From Bacteroidota bacterium (GTDB lineage: Bacteria; Bacteroidota; Bacteroidia; AKYH767-A; OLB10), in the NCBI GenBank assembly GCA_016717325.1, contig JADKFV010000030.1:11900-75899 (forward strand): a stretch of 64,000 bases of DNA. The letters are read 5' to 3'. The translations under genes and the position numbers were made by a program. The notes beneath the pieces are model-generated. The model worked only from the letters and a program-made list of their open reading frames with translations. It was not told where the DNA came from and did not search any database. Numbering within the stretch: position 1 is the first letter of the stretch; every line of letters starts with the position of its first letter. This document shows, one piece after another, positions 38,416 through 48,707 of this stretch.

Positions 38416-38790
38416 TTATGTTCTTTTTCGTGGTTTGTATTTAATATTATCGAATGCAATGGCCTCTTGCATAGTTTCTTCTAAGGCATCAAGATTTATT
38501 TTCATGGCATCGTTAATAAAAGTGCCTGCAACTTGCTTGCGGCCATTGGTTTGCAACAATCCGTTTTTGTTTGGCAAGTGCACACCATTTGTAAATGCAA
38601 ATTCAATATCACCATTTTTTTTTACATTCAAATAGCACATCCATCCATTGCGATAATACATAGGAATGTTGTAAGCAATGCGGCAAAAAATTCCTTCGTG
38701 CTGTAAAATAAAATCGTGCAACACATAAAGGATAATTTTTTGCTCTCCTGAAAATTGTTCGAAATACTGTTCAGGCCTTTGAATTTTCAT
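38416..38790 (-). CDS. DUF1801 (YdhG-like) protein
   Basis: A 124-residue single-domain protein of the DUF1801 family: KIQRPEQYFEQFSGEQKIIL, YNIPMYYRNGWMCYLNVKKN and GDIEFAFTNGVHLPN. Related proteins include YdhG/YjhG types and a frataxin-like iron chaperone in Gram-positives, but the role here is unknown. It lies three bases upstream of fmt and overlaps the exported small protein by four bases (ATGA). Confidence 0.85.
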   Translation of the reverse strand: MKIQRPEQYFEQFSGEQKIILYVLHDFILQHEGIFCRIAYNIPMYYRNGWMCYLNVKKNGDIEFAFTNGVHLPNKNGLLQTNGRKQVAGTFINDAMKINLDALEETMQEAIAFDNIKYKPRKRT

Positions 38791-39158
38791 TTTCTACGCT
38801 CACGAATTTTAATGTCAGTAATTTCTATGATGGTACCTGCCATGCAAGTATTGACTGCTCCTTTTGGCACAAAATATTTTACCGAAACTTCGATGTCGGC
38901 ACGGCAAAACTCAGGTTTCAGGTTGGTAGGCACAAGTTGTTTGCCACCTTCAAGTTCGAGTACAAATTTACACCCATCAAGCCCTGTGAGGTCTACCACT
39001 TTTGCATTCATATATCCGGCTGCAACGGTTTCTATATTCGGTGCTATCTTTGTTTCCGCTGGCACTGAAGATTTTGTCGCTTCTTTTGTATCGCCACATT
39101 GCCAGCCGCCTGCAAAGGCAAAGGCAAAAACAAAAATCAAATTTTTATATTTTTCCAT
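38787..39158 (-). CDS. Small exported protein, probable lipoprotein
   Basis: A 123-residue protein with an N-terminal hydrophobic segment (NLIFVFAFAFAGGWQCGD) whose cysteine at position 21 could be lipidated, although the lipobox (GGWQC) is not canonical. The mature part is a small beta-rich domain with EGGKQLVPTNLKPEFCRADI and GAVNTCMAGTIIEITDIKI; its two cysteines could pair. I know it only as a Bacteroidota hypothetical. It overlaps the MATE gene by 22 bases and DUF1801 by four. Confidence 0.7.
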   Translation of the reverse strand: MEKYKNLIFVFAFAFAGGWQCGDTKEATKSSVPAETKIAPNIETVAAGYMNAKVVDLTGLDGCKFVLELEGGKQLVPTNLKPEFCRADIEVSVKYFVPKGAVNTCMAGTIIEITDIKIRERRK

Positions 39159-40468
39159 TTATTGGTTTTTAAATAAAGCAAAGATAATACGCCCATCATT
39201 GTCCAATACAATATTTCGCTGAGCCATACAATTTCAACTCGTGTTTTAAAAATAAAACATGTTGCATAAACGAATACAAGATAACAAAAAATATTTGTCA
39301 TTTCAATATACATTGCTGTGCGGGTTGCGCCCGTGCCCGATACTGCCGACAAAAAATTTAAGCCTATACTTAGCACCACAGTGGCCACACAAATAATATA
39401 GTAGGTTGGTATACAGTCTTCTATAAGTTGCTGGTCGTTGGTAATTACATTTAATATATAGTGAGGAAACAAGGCCATTACAAAAATAAAAGCGGTAATG
39501 ATGGTGGTGCTCATGGTGATAATTTTTCTCAGCAACAAAAATATTTCATCGGCTTTGCCCTGCCCTATCAGGTTGCTTGTCATGCTATTGGCCGCACTCG
39601 AAAATCCCCATGCAGGTGTCATCATTATCATGTAAGTAGCACGTATCACATTCGAAATAGCAAGTGCATGCGTGCTTAATTTTTCTATCATCACAAAAAA
39701 AACAAACCATGCTCCCATCGTCAAAAAATTTTGCAATACAATAGGTGCACTCAATCGCAAAATAGTATTGATGGTTGCTTTGTTAGCCTGTATATTATCG
39801 AACAACAGATACGACTTATAATTTTTGTGAAAACGGATAATGGATAGTGCGTATAACGATGCAAGCACCTCGGAAATTGCAGAAGAATATGCCGCACCAC
39901 TTATTCCCATTGCGGGGAAACCATAATGCCCAAAAATAAAAATGTAGCCCAACACCACATTGATGGCACACATAATTATTGCCTGTATGCTGATGAGTTT
40001 TGTATTGCTGATTCCTACCAAAAATGCGCGAACACTTAGCAAAGGTATCCAAAGCAACAAACCATATGAACGGCAGATAACATAGCTTGTGGCGGCCTCG
40101 GTTACTTTAGTATCGTGAATTATATATGGAAATAAAACAGGTGCTAAAAAATGAGCAATAAAAAACATGAGCAACCCAACAGCACCCAACACCAAAAACG
40201 ATTGTTTAAAAACATGGCTTATTCCATTGAGGTCATTTTCGCCAGCTTTGCGTGCTATAATAATTTGTGCGCCTATCGATACTGCCATGCCTATCATGAT
40301 GAGCGTAAAATAAAATACACCACCAATTGCCGAAGCAGCAAGTTCCGTCTCACCTACTCTACCCAAAAAAGCAGTATCGGTAACGCCCAAAACCGTTTGT
40401 GCCAGTGCTCCCGTTATAATAGGAAAAGCCAGCGACCAGATATTTTTATATGTTGCCTGTACTTGCAT
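39137..40468 (-). CDS. MATE-family multidrug/efflux transporter
   Basis: A 443-residue inner-membrane transporter with twelve predicted helices in two halves. Hallmarks are SLAFPIITGALAQTVLGVTD at the start, FLGRVGETELAASAIG and the second half beginning with LSAPIVLQNFLTMGAWFVFF. MATE proteins export cationic drugs or metabolites using Na+ or H+ gradients; the substrate here is unknown. It is the first gene of a six-gene operon (MATE, exported protein, DUF1801, fmt, sirtuin, DUF2179). It starts shortly after the terminator of the C25 protease gene. Confidence 0.92.
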   Translation of the reverse strand: MQVQATYKNIWSLAFPIITGALAQTVLGVTDTAFLGRVGETELAASAIGGVFYFTLIMIGMAVSIGAQIIIARKAGENDLNGISHVFKQSFLVLGAVGLLMFFIAHFLAPVLFPYIIHDTKVTEAATSYVICRSYGLLLWIPLLSVRAFLVGISNTKLISIQAIIMCAINVVLGYIFIFGHYGFPAMGISGAAYSSAISEVLASLYALSIIRFHKNYKSYLLFDNIQANKATINTILRLSAPIVLQNFLTMGAWFVFFVMIEKLSTHALAISNVIRATYMIMMTPAWGFSSAANSMTSNLIGQGKADEIFLLLRKIITMSTTIITAFIFVMALFPHYILNVITNDQQLIEDCIPTYYIICVATVVLSIGLNFLSAVSGTGATRTAMYIEMTNIFCYLVFVYATCFIFKTRVEIVWLSEILYWTMMGVLSLLYLKTNKWKNIKI

Positions 40469-40514
40469 AAGGTTGCAAAGGAATAGTAATTGAAGCTATG
40501 CGCAATTGTTTCCC

Positions 40515-40549
40515 AAAAAAAAAGACTGCTCACTGGCAGTCTTTTTTTT
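40515..40549 (-). terminator. Terminator of the C25 protease gene
   Basis: AAAGACTGC/GCAGTCTTT hairpin with a short loop and A/T runs on both sides, about 15-50 bases past the stop at 40565. Confidence 0.9.
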
Positions 40550-40564
40550 AATTTTTATTGAATC

Positions 40565-42859
40565 TTAATGCTTTACTACAAATTGTTTTTTGTAAATATC
40601 GTTTCCATTTTGGTAACGGATAAAATATACACCATTCGATAATTTCTTTGTAGGAACTTCAATACTGTTTCTATTTTCTGCAAAAGTTAGGTTCATCACC
40701 TGTGCACCGGTTTCGGAAAGTATTTCTACATTATTAGTTCGCGACACGAAATCTTTAATGGTTACAGTTAACATATCATTTGCCGGATTTGGAAAAACCG
40801 AAAGTGATAAATTATTTTCCTGCTCATCAAGACCGGTTAACAATACAGGTAAGTCGGTCAGATATGGTTTGCAATTGAACCCTGTGATGGTGAGTTGAAT
40901 GGTATCTAAAACAATAAGTGCATTAAAGTTAAATGTTGCTGTACCGTTTACTATAGGTTGCACATCAAGTATTTCACCATTGTTCGACAAGCATGCAAGC
41001 GCACCATTTTGTTTGTTGCATTGCAAAGTAAAAGTTGATTGATTCAATGAAATATAGGCATCGTGTGTTGCGCTAATTACAGTTGGAGGCGCTGTGCGTA
41101 CCATAAGTGATGGGTCGCCAAACACATGCCATGTATCGGTCATTTCATCACCTGCTGCACCATACGCATCGTTCATATGGAAACATCCGTTAATTGATAA
41201 ACCACCAAACGTTCTTTTTATATTCGCTGCATATGATTCTACAAGCAAGTCAACCATTTCATCTTGTCCGTCCATAGGAGGATTCCACGATTGGTTTATT
41301 GATGACATAAAAGTTGCAATCGCCCCCGTAGGTTGCCCATTGTTTTGTGCCCGCAAAAAAGCTTCGGCAAAGCAATCGCCTTGATTGAAATTTCCATTTA
41401 CACATGCCACACTCCATATAAATGGAAGCATTTCGTAGTTGGTCATATTATCAACATCGTTGCTGCTAAGGCCGGTTGTGCTGCACGAATTATTGCTGCC
41501 ATGCCCTGTGTAAGTCATAACATTAATACCCGATTGAAATTTATTAAACAAATCAGCACTCGAAGGATCGCCCGGATCATCATTTCCACCCGGATGTGTA
41601 CCATCATATAATTCTTTTATATCCATGTATGTATACGTAAGTTCTTTGTCGCGAATAATGCGCTCGTGTTCCCAGTCCATTTCGCCATCATCGCCCGGGC
41701 CTTGATCCGAAGCTACCACTACCCCTTTATTAAAATGCTGCAAACTAAGGTTGGGGTTTATTTCGTAGTCAATTACTTCTTGCACCTGCACCTGCAGGTC
41801 GGTAATATTCTGTGCCGAAAAACGACCTACAAAAACTTCGGCATACGAATCGCTGCCGCTTAAATATCCGTAACTCGGGTCAGAAGCACCACCCGATAAA
41901 ATAGGTGTTGGCACTTGTTGGGCATCACCGGCAATCAAAATATATTTTAATTCGGGATGCATGGCGTAATAATTTGCTATGTATGTTTTAATGGCAACAG
42001 CTGTTGCACCGGCACTAGCGGCATCTATCATTTTGCAATGAATGCCTTCACGAATTTTCCAATCTACGAAAGGTTGCATAGTGCTCATAAACTGGTTATA
42101 GGCCAATATTAAAATACTTCCATCTTCGTCTACCTGTGTGTAATTAATTGTGTTGTTGCCTCCATTTTTAAACATCGAATTATAGATGGCGCACATTTCT
42201 TTATCTATTTTTTTTGCAGTTCCTTTCCTTTGCAATACGTTTATATTGCTGATACCATCATTAACTATTTTTACTTTAAGTTTGTAATACACACGCAACA
42301 CTTTAGTAACCGGATTGTATTGAAAAGGATACAGCCAAACAGTTTGCGCACGGAAATCGCGAAGGATATAAGGGCTTTGCAACTCAGCCAACTTGCCGGG
42401 GAAAAAAGCATTGGTCTTATAACTATCACCATATACGTAAGGGATGGTAGATGGATCGGTGTTGCGATATAAGTTACCCTTTGAAGGTGCAATCTTAATG
42501 TCCTTGTAATCAATGTATGAAGAGTTTTCAATATCTACCTTCATTTTGGCATTATCAGGAATGATAACCGAAAAGGCATATTTACTCAAATCGGGCGCAC
42601 CGGCTATCAGTAAAGGTGTGGTGCCGGCTGCTTTAGGAATAATGCTAGCGGCATCAAGATTATTAGCACTCACCGCTTTCATATCGAAACCGGGCAAATT
42701 AAATTCGACAACAGTTTGTGAACCATTATCCAATATAAGTTTTGATGTAGCTTCGACAGGCTTTGCACTGTTGATGTTAATCCATTTTGTAGTTCCTGCA
42801 TTGGCAATATTTGCAAACAGAAAAACCACTACTACAATTGAAAGGAATTTTTTGATCAT
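40565..42859 (-). CDS. Gingipain-like C25 cysteine protease with T9SS tail
   Basis: A 764-residue secreted peptidase. The signal peptide is residues 1-21 (FLSIVVVVFLFANIANAG), and a long propeptide covers about 22-240 and includes an RDFRAQTVWLYPFQYNP segment. The C25 domain starts with ILILAYNQFMSTMQPFVDWK, has YILIAGDAQQVP and carries the catalytic pair H453 in YTGHGSNNS and C486 in WSVACVNGNF. The Ig-like domain at about 600-680 precedes a T9SS domain (LSVFPNPANDMLTVTIKDF). C25 enzymes cleave proteins after Arg or Lys in Porphyromonas; specificity here is unknown. Family also includes the T9SS sortase PorU, but the T9SS tail with Ig-like domain fits a secreted gingipain-like cargo better. 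Apparently intact. Confidence 0.9.
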   Translation of the reverse strand: MIKKFLSIVVVVFLFANIANAGTTKWININSAKPVEATSKLILDNGSQTVVEFNLPGFDMKAVSANNLDAASIIPKAAGTTPLLIAGAPDLSKYAFSVIIPDNAKMKVDIENSSYIDYKDIKIAPSKGNLYRNTDPSTIPYVYGDSYKTNAFFPGKLAELQSPYILRDFRAQTVWLYPFQYNPVTKVLRVYYKLKVKIVNDGISNINVLQRKGTAKKIDKEMCAIYNSMFKNGGNNTINYTQVDEDGSILILAYNQFMSTMQPFVDWKIREGIHCKMIDAASAGATAVAIKTYIANYYAMHPELKYILIAGDAQQVPTPILSGGASDPSYGYLSGSDSYAEVFVGRFSAQNITDLQVQVQEVIDYEINPNLSLQHFNKGVVVASDQGPGDDGEMDWEHERIIRDKELTYTYMDIKELYDGTHPGGNDDPGDPSSADLFNKFQSGINVMTYTGHGSNNSCSTTGLSSNDVDNMTNYEMLPFIWSVACVNGNFNQGDCFAEAFLRAQNNGQPTGAIATFMSSINQSWNPPMDGQDEMVDLLVESYAANIKRTFGGLSINGCFHMNDAYGAAGDEMTDTWHVFGDPSLMVRTAPPTVISATHDAYISLNQSTFTLQCNKQNGALACLSNNGEILDVQPIVNGTATFNFNALIVLDTIQLTITGFNCKPYLTDLPVLLTGLDEQENNLSLSVFPNPANDMLTVTIKDFVSRTNNVEILSETGAQVMNLTFAENRNSIEVPTKKLSNGVYFIRYQNGNDIYKKQFVVKH

Positions 42860-43103
42860 TTTGATGATTTTTTTTGATAGTGCAAGATATAGAACAAAAC
42901 TTAAATTCCAATGTTAAGTTTTTGTTTTAGTAAATATTTACCAGCTCAAATACGCTTTTCCAACATTTATGTTTAAACAAAAACCTTTGAGAAACAAAAG
43001 ACAAATTATTTGTAGAGTATTATGCCCATTTGCCCGAACAAGAAACTGCAATATTTACAATAAACATTTCATAACTTTATTAAGACGTTTTATAGTTTTT
43101 AAA

Positions 43104-43111
43104 TAGTTTTG
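43104..43111 (+). promoter_or_regulatory. -7 element of the M16 operon
   Basis: TAGTTTTG matches TAnnTTTG, 21 bases before the M16 ATG at 43133. The -33 position has no clear TTTG. Confidence 0.45.
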
Positions 43112-43132
43112 CGCCTCCAAATAAATAATCAA

Positions 43133-44380
43133 ATGATAAGTTACGAACGATACGTATTGCCCAATGGACTAACGGTAATATTGCACCACGATGAATCTAC
43201 TCCTATAGTTGCTATGAATATTTTGTACAAAGTGGGCGCACGCAACGAAGTGGAAACAAAAACCGGCTTTGCCCATTTATTCGAGCACCTCATGTTTGGT
43301 GGCTCAGTAAACATACCTGTATACGATGAACCTTTGCAACGTGCCGGTGGCGAAAATAATGCTTTCACTTCTAATGATTTTACAAACTATTATCTAACCC
43401 TGCCCAAGCAAAATTTCGAAACAGCCTGCTGGCTCGAAAGCGACCGCATGATGCAACTAGCCTTTATCGAAAAGAGCCTCGATGTACAACGCCACGTTGT
43501 GATTGAAGAATTTAAGCAACGCTACCTCAACCAGCCCTATGGCGATGCATGGCTTTATCTCAGACCACTATGCTATACCACACATCCATACAAATGGGCA
43601 ACCATAGGCAAAGAAATTTCGCATATAGAGGATGCAACGCTTGAAGATGTAAAATCTTTTTTCTCAAAATATTATCATCCTGCTAATGCTATATTGAGTG
43701 TAGCGGGCGATATCGATTTCGACTACACGAAAACATTAATCGAAAAATGGTTTGGTAATATTAAGCAGCAAGCATTAGAAATTTCGCCTTTGCCGCAGGA
43801 ACCAAAGCAAACAGAATTGCGCAGACAAATTCTGGAACGCGATGTGCCGGCAAGTGCCATTTATTTTGCCTTTCATTGTTGCTCACGATATGATAAAGAA
43901 TTTTATACCACCGATTTATTGTCCGATATTTTGTCGCGTGGTAAATCTTCGCGCCTTTATTTTCAATTAGTGAAACAGAAAAAAATATTCGCAACCATTT
44001 CGGCTTACATGCTTGGCGAACTTGATAAAAGTTTGTTCATTATTGAAGGACGGCTAAATGATGGAAAAACATTTGCCGAAGCCGAAAAAGCAGTGGACGA
44101 AGTGTTGCAGGAAATTATGGACGGAAAGATTGACGACCGCGAATTACAAAAGGTAAAGCAACAAGTAGAAGCATCGCTGGTGTTTAACGAATTGGGTGTG
44201 GCCAACAAAGCATTGAATTTGTGTTACTACGATATGCTTGGCGATGTTGCTGCAGTAAATGAGCAAGCCGAAAAATACAATGACATTACCAAACAGGATT
44301 TGGCAAACATTGCGCAACAGATATTTGCAAAAGACAATACCAATATTTTGTGTTACCAACCAATAACAAAAACAAATTAA
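43133..44380 (+). CDS. M16 zinc metallopeptidase, catalytic subunit
   Basis: A 415-residue M16 (pitrilysin/MPP-like) peptidase. The inverted zinc motif HLFEH lies at H48-H52 with E51 as the base, followed by MFGGSVNIP. The third ligand E lies about 77 residues later in HVVIEEFKQRYLNQPYG. The ATG at 43133 fits best (MISYERYVLPNGLTVILHHD); an upstream in-frame start would include promoter bases. No signal peptide is visible, so it is cytoplasmic or periplasmic by another route. It is followed two bases later by a second M16 gene that lacks the zinc motif, the common heterodimer arrangement. Confidence 0.92.
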   Translation: MISYERYVLPNGLTVILHHDESTPIVAMNILYKVGARNEVETKTGFAHLFEHLMFGGSVNIPVYDEPLQRAGGENNAFTSNDFTNYYLTLPKQNFETACWLESDRMMQLAFIEKSLDVQRHVVIEEFKQRYLNQPYGDAWLYLRPLCYTTHPYKWATIGKEISHIEDATLEDVKSFFSKYYHPANAILSVAGDIDFDYTKTLIEKWFGNIKQQALEISPLPQEPKQTELRRQILERDVPASAIYFAFHCCSRYDKEFYTTDLLSDILSRGKSSRLYFQLVKQKKIFATISAYMLGELDKSLFIIEGRLNDGKTFAEAEKAVDEVLQEIMDGKIDDRELQKVKQQVEASLVFNELGVANKALNLCYYDMLGDVAAVNEQAEKYNDITKQDLANIAQQIFAKDNTNILCYQPITKTN

Positions 44381-44382
44381 CA

Positions 44383-45663
44383 ATGGCAACAATTGATAGA
44401 ACACTCCAACCGGCACTTAACCCGGTAGATAATTTTATACTTACAAAGGCTAATAAAATAATGCTCGATAATGGTATGCCAATGTATGTGATAGATGCCG
44501 GCACACACGAAGTATGCAAAATAGAATTGCTTATAAATGCCGGCATGGATAAACCCACGAATCCTATATTGGCGCAAGTAGCCTGCGAACTTGCAGATGA
44601 TGGTACATCAACAAAGGCAGCTTACGATATTGCCGAAACGGTAGAGTTTTATGGTGCATCGCTCGAAACAAATATTGAATTTCACAATGCTTCTTTTTGT
44701 TTGACAACCCTTACCAGGCACCTGCCAAATTTATTGCCTTTGATGAGCGAAATAATTTACAATGCCACATACCCACAAACGGAATTGGATTCTTATTTAC
44801 AACGGAGTTTGCAATCGCTAAAAGTGCAGCAGCAAAAAGTAGAGTACCTTGCAAGAAAAACTTTCAGTAAAAAAATGTTCAGCGGATTTCCCTATCAGCA
44901 CTCAAATGATGAGCAAGATTTTTTATCGCTTACACAAAAAGGATTGACCGATTTTCATACTCAAAATTATGTTGGTGCAAATTACAGTTTGATAGCTTGT
45001 GGCAAAATAAATGATGATGTTGTAAAGCAATTGAATAGCATATTCGGGGTACAAAAAATTAATGCAGCTAAGAATGAGGATAAGAAATACACTTACGATA
45101 ATGCACTGGAAAATGTTTTTATCGAAAAAGAAAATGCTGTTCAGTCTGCTATACGAATTGGTAAGCGGGCAATAACAAGACATCATCCCGATTTTCCTGC
45201 ACTGAGTATTTTGGTAACTGTGCTTGGTGGTTATTTTGGTTCGCGACTAATGTCGAACATACGAGAGGACAAGGGTTACACATATGGCATAGGTGCAGGA
45301 CTTGTAGCTTATCCAAAAGCGGGTTCTATTACTATATCGACAGAAGTTGGCAGCGATGTGTGCGATGCAGCTATAAAGGAAATTTATTTCGAAATAAACA
45401 GACTCTGCACCGAACCAATTCCCGATGAAGAATTGAATGTAGTACGCAATTATTTAAGTGGTGTTTTCCTCCGCAGTTGGGATGGGCCTTTTGCACTTGC
45501 CGAACGTTTCAAAGTTTTACTCACCAATAATTTGGATTATACTTACTATGAAAATTACCTCAATGTTTTAGTTAACATAACATCGAATGATTTACTTGGT
45601 ATAGCACAAAAATATTTGAATGATGCAGAATGGTTGCAGGTGGTGTGCGGGAGTAGAAAATAA
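44383..45663 (+). CDS. M16 peptidase-like, non-catalytic subunit
   Basis: A 426-residue M16 homologue starting at the ATG at 44383 (MATIDRTLQPALNPVDNF). Where the zinc motif should be it reads ILAQVACELADDGTS, with no HxxEH, so it is a scaffold or substrate-clamping partner of the upstream subunit. The C-terminal half keeps the R/Y pair motif (GSRLMSNIREDKGYTYGIGA) that binds substrate termini in M16B enzymes. The two genes are two bases apart and must be coexpressed. A similar split occurs in bacterial M16B heterodimers. Confidence 0.9.
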   Translation: MATIDRTLQPALNPVDNFILTKANKIMLDNGMPMYVIDAGTHEVCKIELLINAGMDKPTNPILAQVACELADDGTSTKAAYDIAETVEFYGASLETNIEFHNASFCLTTLTRHLPNLLPLMSEIIYNATYPQTELDSYLQRSLQSLKVQQQKVEYLARKTFSKKMFSGFPYQHSNDEQDFLSLTQKGLTDFHTQNYVGANYSLIACGKINDDVVKQLNSIFGVQKINAAKNEDKKYTYDNALENVFIEKENAVQSAIRIGKRAITRHHPDFPALSILVTVLGGYFGSRLMSNIREDKGYTYGIGAGLVAYPKAGSITISTEVGSDVCDAAIKEIYFEINRLCTEPIPDEELNVVRNYLSGVFLRSWDGPFALAERFKVLLTNNLDYTYYENYLNVLVNITSNDLLGIAQKYLNDAEWLQVVCGSRK

Positions 45664-46072
45664 ATGAAATATAAATTGTCACTATTAGCAAAACAAGAAG
45701 TTGTTTTTTCAATGAATGAAAAATTAGTGCTCATTTCAAGATTGAGTCCATTCTGAAAAGTTATTTTTGCCACAAAAACACGAAGGCACAAAATTTCACT
45801 AAATCGTAAACAAATCATTTATAATGTTTTGTGGGATTTAGTGTTTTGGTGAATTGGTGGCATTTTTCTTTTTTAGACTTTTTGGAGGAGTCACCAGATT
45901 AAAACTTTCCGACTTTGGGTCTTCGAGCCAAAAGTAAAATTACTAAGAGAACCTTGGCCACACAGGCGCGAAAGCACTAAGAAATAAGTATACGAAATAT
46001 ATAAAAGGATAATTGTTTTCAAATTAAAAAATGTGTTGATAGCCTTTGCATCAAAATTAAAATAAAAAAAAC
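45664..46072. other. Intergenic region with degraded inverted filler repeat
   Basis: About 410 bp. Near 45768-45863 'gccacaaaaacacgaaggca' type text is followed by a loose inverted counterpart ending 'ttggtggca', a filler sequence often seen between Bacteroidota genes. A second degraded copy lies near 45955-45980. No gene is supported. Confidence 0.5.
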
Positions 46073-47260
46073 ATGAGTAGATTTACAAGCCAATTACAAC
46101 GCATACAATCAATTATTGAAAGCTATACAGGCGAAACTCCATTCCAACATTATTTAAAAAATTATTTTACCAAAAATAAAAATGCCGGCTCGCGCGATAG
46201 AAAAATTATTCGCAATGCTTGCTATACCTTTTTTCGAACAGGCAATATGTTTAAACATTTTCTTTTCACAGAAAAACTAGCCTGCTCTTATTATCTATGT
46301 AGTGATGCAACCGATGAATTTATACAATCTGTGTTTGATGCTTCTCTTGTTCAACCTTTGCAAAATAGCATAAACAAATCATTGATTGAAAAATTACAGC
46401 TTCTTAAAAAGCAATACCCTGAAATTGATTTAAAGGATTTGTTTCCCTGCTACAATAACCTGAGCGAGAATTTCAAAAACGAATCGTTCTTATTCTCGCA
46501 CTTCAATCAACCCAACGTTTGGCTACGGGTAAATAATGGATTCATAGATTTTGTAAAACAAGATCTTACTAACAATAAAATTCCTTTCGAATTTGAAAAC
46601 AACATTATAAAACTGCAACCTGCATCAAATGCCACGGACCTCGATTCGTTTGCTAAAGGTGGCTTCGAAGTAATGGATAAATCGTCTTTTGCAACTACGC
46701 AATTATTTGAAGTGAAAGATAATGAAACGTGGTGGGATGCCTGCTGCGGTGCCGGAGGAAAAACACTTGCACTGATTGATACGCTTCAATCAAAAGAGTA
46801 TAAAAATGTTAGCATCGCTTGTACTGATATCCGTATACCGATTTTGAAAAACCTAAAGGAGCGGATTTTGAAAACCGGATTTACAAAATTTAAAAACCAA
46901 CCCATGAACGCTGCCGAAGACCAATGGCCCGATGGTGTGTTGTTCAACAAAATTATTGTTGATGCTCCCTGCAGTGGTTCTGGTACATGGGGGCGAAATC
47001 CCGAAAATTTATTGCAATTCGATTCTTTGCTACTACCGGTATTTTCGCAAAAGCAATCTGATATTTTAAACAATTGCCTTCAATGTTTAAAAAAAAATGG
47101 GGTGCTGTATTATATTACCTGTTCTGTTTTTGCAGACGAAAACGAAGGAGTGATAAACAAAATCGATAAAGAAAAATATAGTGTACTATTTTCAAAATAC
47201 ATTTCGGGAAGTGATGATGGTGCCGACACATTATATATTTCTGCAATAAAAAAAGCATAA
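46073..47260 (+). CDS. RsmB/NOP2-type RNA m5C methyltransferase
   Basis: A 395-residue SAM-dependent enzyme that methylates cytosine in rRNA or tRNA. The N-terminal helical region (RDRKIIRNACYTFFRTGNMF) is NusB/RsmB-like. The methyltransferase domain has motif I CCGAGGKTLALID, the catalytic motif IV DAPCSGSGTWGRNPE and motif VI YYITCSVFADENEG with the nucleophile cysteine. The length fits RsmB-like proteins of Bacteroidota. The exact RNA target is unknown. It is a single gene convergent with the haloperoxidase-like gene, with a shared terminator. Confidence 0.9.
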   Translation: MSRFTSQLQRIQSIIESYTGETPFQHYLKNYFTKNKNAGSRDRKIIRNACYTFFRTGNMFKHFLFTEKLACSYYLCSDATDEFIQSVFDASLVQPLQNSINKSLIEKLQLLKKQYPEIDLKDLFPCYNNLSENFKNESFLFSHFNQPNVWLRVNNGFIDFVKQDLTNNKIPFEFENNIIKLQPASNATDLDSFAKGGFEVMDKSSFATTQLFEVKDNETWWDACCGAGGKTLALIDTLQSKEYKNVSIACTDIRIPILKNLKERILKTGFTKFKNQPMNAAEDQWPDGVLFNKIIVDAPCSGSGTWGRNPENLLQFDSLLLPVFSQKQSDILNNCLQCLKKNGVLYYITCSVFADENEGVINKIDKEKYSVLFSKYISGSDDGADTLYISAIKKA

Positions 47261-47263
47261 AAA

Positions 47264-47290
47264 AACCTGCACCTTTTATTGATGCAGGTT
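47264..47290. terminator. Bidirectional terminator between methyltransferase and haloperoxidase-like genes
   Basis: AACCTGCA/TGCAGGTT stem with an 11-base loop, bordered by A and T runs, between two convergent genes. Confidence 0.8.
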
Positions 47291-47311
47291 CAATTTTAAA
47301 CTTAATATATA

Positions 47312-48676
47312 TTACTTCTTATAAACAATTTTCATAATGTTGCTTCCAACTTTTCTTCCGCAAATAACACCGTTTTCGTTTGCAGCACGGAAGTGAATAC
47401 CGCCATACAAGCGCGACACAGCAGCCTCATCTGCAAAGGCATAAAAGCTATTGAATGAACGTGGCGCAAATCCATCAGGCACTTTTGAATAATCGGTGAA
47501 TGAATAGTTTGAAACCATAGATTGGAACTCAAAACTTGTGAAGCAGCACCACTTTGAGAACTGTGGCCAGAGCTATACTCAGGAAACGGAGGAGTAGCAA
47601 TCAACGGTGTCCATGCAGGATCAATATAGTAATTGATGTAAGTAATAGGGCGCATGGCGTTGTGCACATATTTTTCCTTCCAGCATTGAATAAATCCATC
47701 GGCAAGAGCCATTCCTACACGTGAATATACTTCGGCAGTTTTGTACAAATCGTTGCCTTCTTTACGAATAACTTGAGTGGCAATATTCATGCTGTGTCCC
47801 GGAGGAGTTATGGTTCCGCCACCATCGGCCCAATATTGAGCAATTGTTGATTGTGCAGCTGTCAGGTTGATTTTTGTATTATAAACTTCGAGCGCTTGTT
47901 TATAATAATTGGACTGTGGGCTCAATGAATATGTCAAAGGGTTTGGCATCCAAATGTTTGGATTTTGCGCAACGAATGGACGTACATCACCCCAATGAGG
48001 TTGTATTTGCAGGAGCAAAAAGTGGTGGTGTTGGAATCCATTTTCCAGGGCCTGTTGGTGGAACATAATTTGGATCAACGTTTTTCAAGTAACCTTCGTG
48101 ACCAACAACATCAGTAGCCGACCAATTGTAGATGGCATCGGCAACATTGCGACCATAAGTGATAGAATTATTTACAACTACGTTATTATAATTTGCAAGT
48201 GCTTGCGCATTAAAATAATTCTCAAGTGAATCGATCGAAACTTTATTTGCTGCAGTAGTAGTAATAAAAAACTTTCGTGCAGCCTGTGCCATAGAAGCAT
48301 TTGCGCAAATATTCCAATAATAATATTTGTTTGGTTGCGGGGCAGGTGGCACCGGATTGATATTTAGTTGTGTCGCAATTGACTTGTTCACAACTGAGCC
48401 ACTTACTGTGGCTTCGTACAAAGTAACACCTAAGTAACCCAATGTACGCGATGCCACAGGTGGTGTGTAACCGGGTGTAGTTTTAATAAGTTTCAATGTT
48501 AAATCCATCCATGCGGTTGGGATTTCATTGCTATTCATTTTCTTTTCTGTAGAGGTTTGGTTAGCATCATTTGCAGAATTAGAAATGACAGGTTCTTCAT
48601 TTTCGCGCATACACGAAGTGAATGATACAATCAGCAACGACCACATTGCCAATAATCTTAAGTTAAGTTTTTGCAT
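47312..48676 (-). CDS. Vanadium-dependent haloperoxidase/PAP2-like secreted protein, two frameshifts
   Basis: About 455 residues once joined. The N-terminal signal (LLAMWSLLIVSFTSCMRE, probable lipoprotein cysteine) is followed by an alpha-helical domain (GYTPPVASRTLGYLGVTLYE) and the PAP2/haloperoxidase core: KYVHNAMRPITYIN, PPFPEYSSGHSSQSGAAS (phosphate/vanadate loop) and SRLYGGIHFRAANENG (axial histidine). The frame breaks near 48004 (one extra A; removing it gives LFAPAIQPHWGDV) and near 47525 (one base, then MVSNYSFTDYSKVPDGFAPR). Vanadate enzymes oxidise halides; related acid phosphatases share this fold, so the activity needs testing. A TAnnTTTG element lies at 48708-48715 on the minus strand. 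Confidence 0.82.
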
Positions 48677-48707
48677 ATTATTTATTTAGTTAGAATTAGA
48701 CTCTCTT

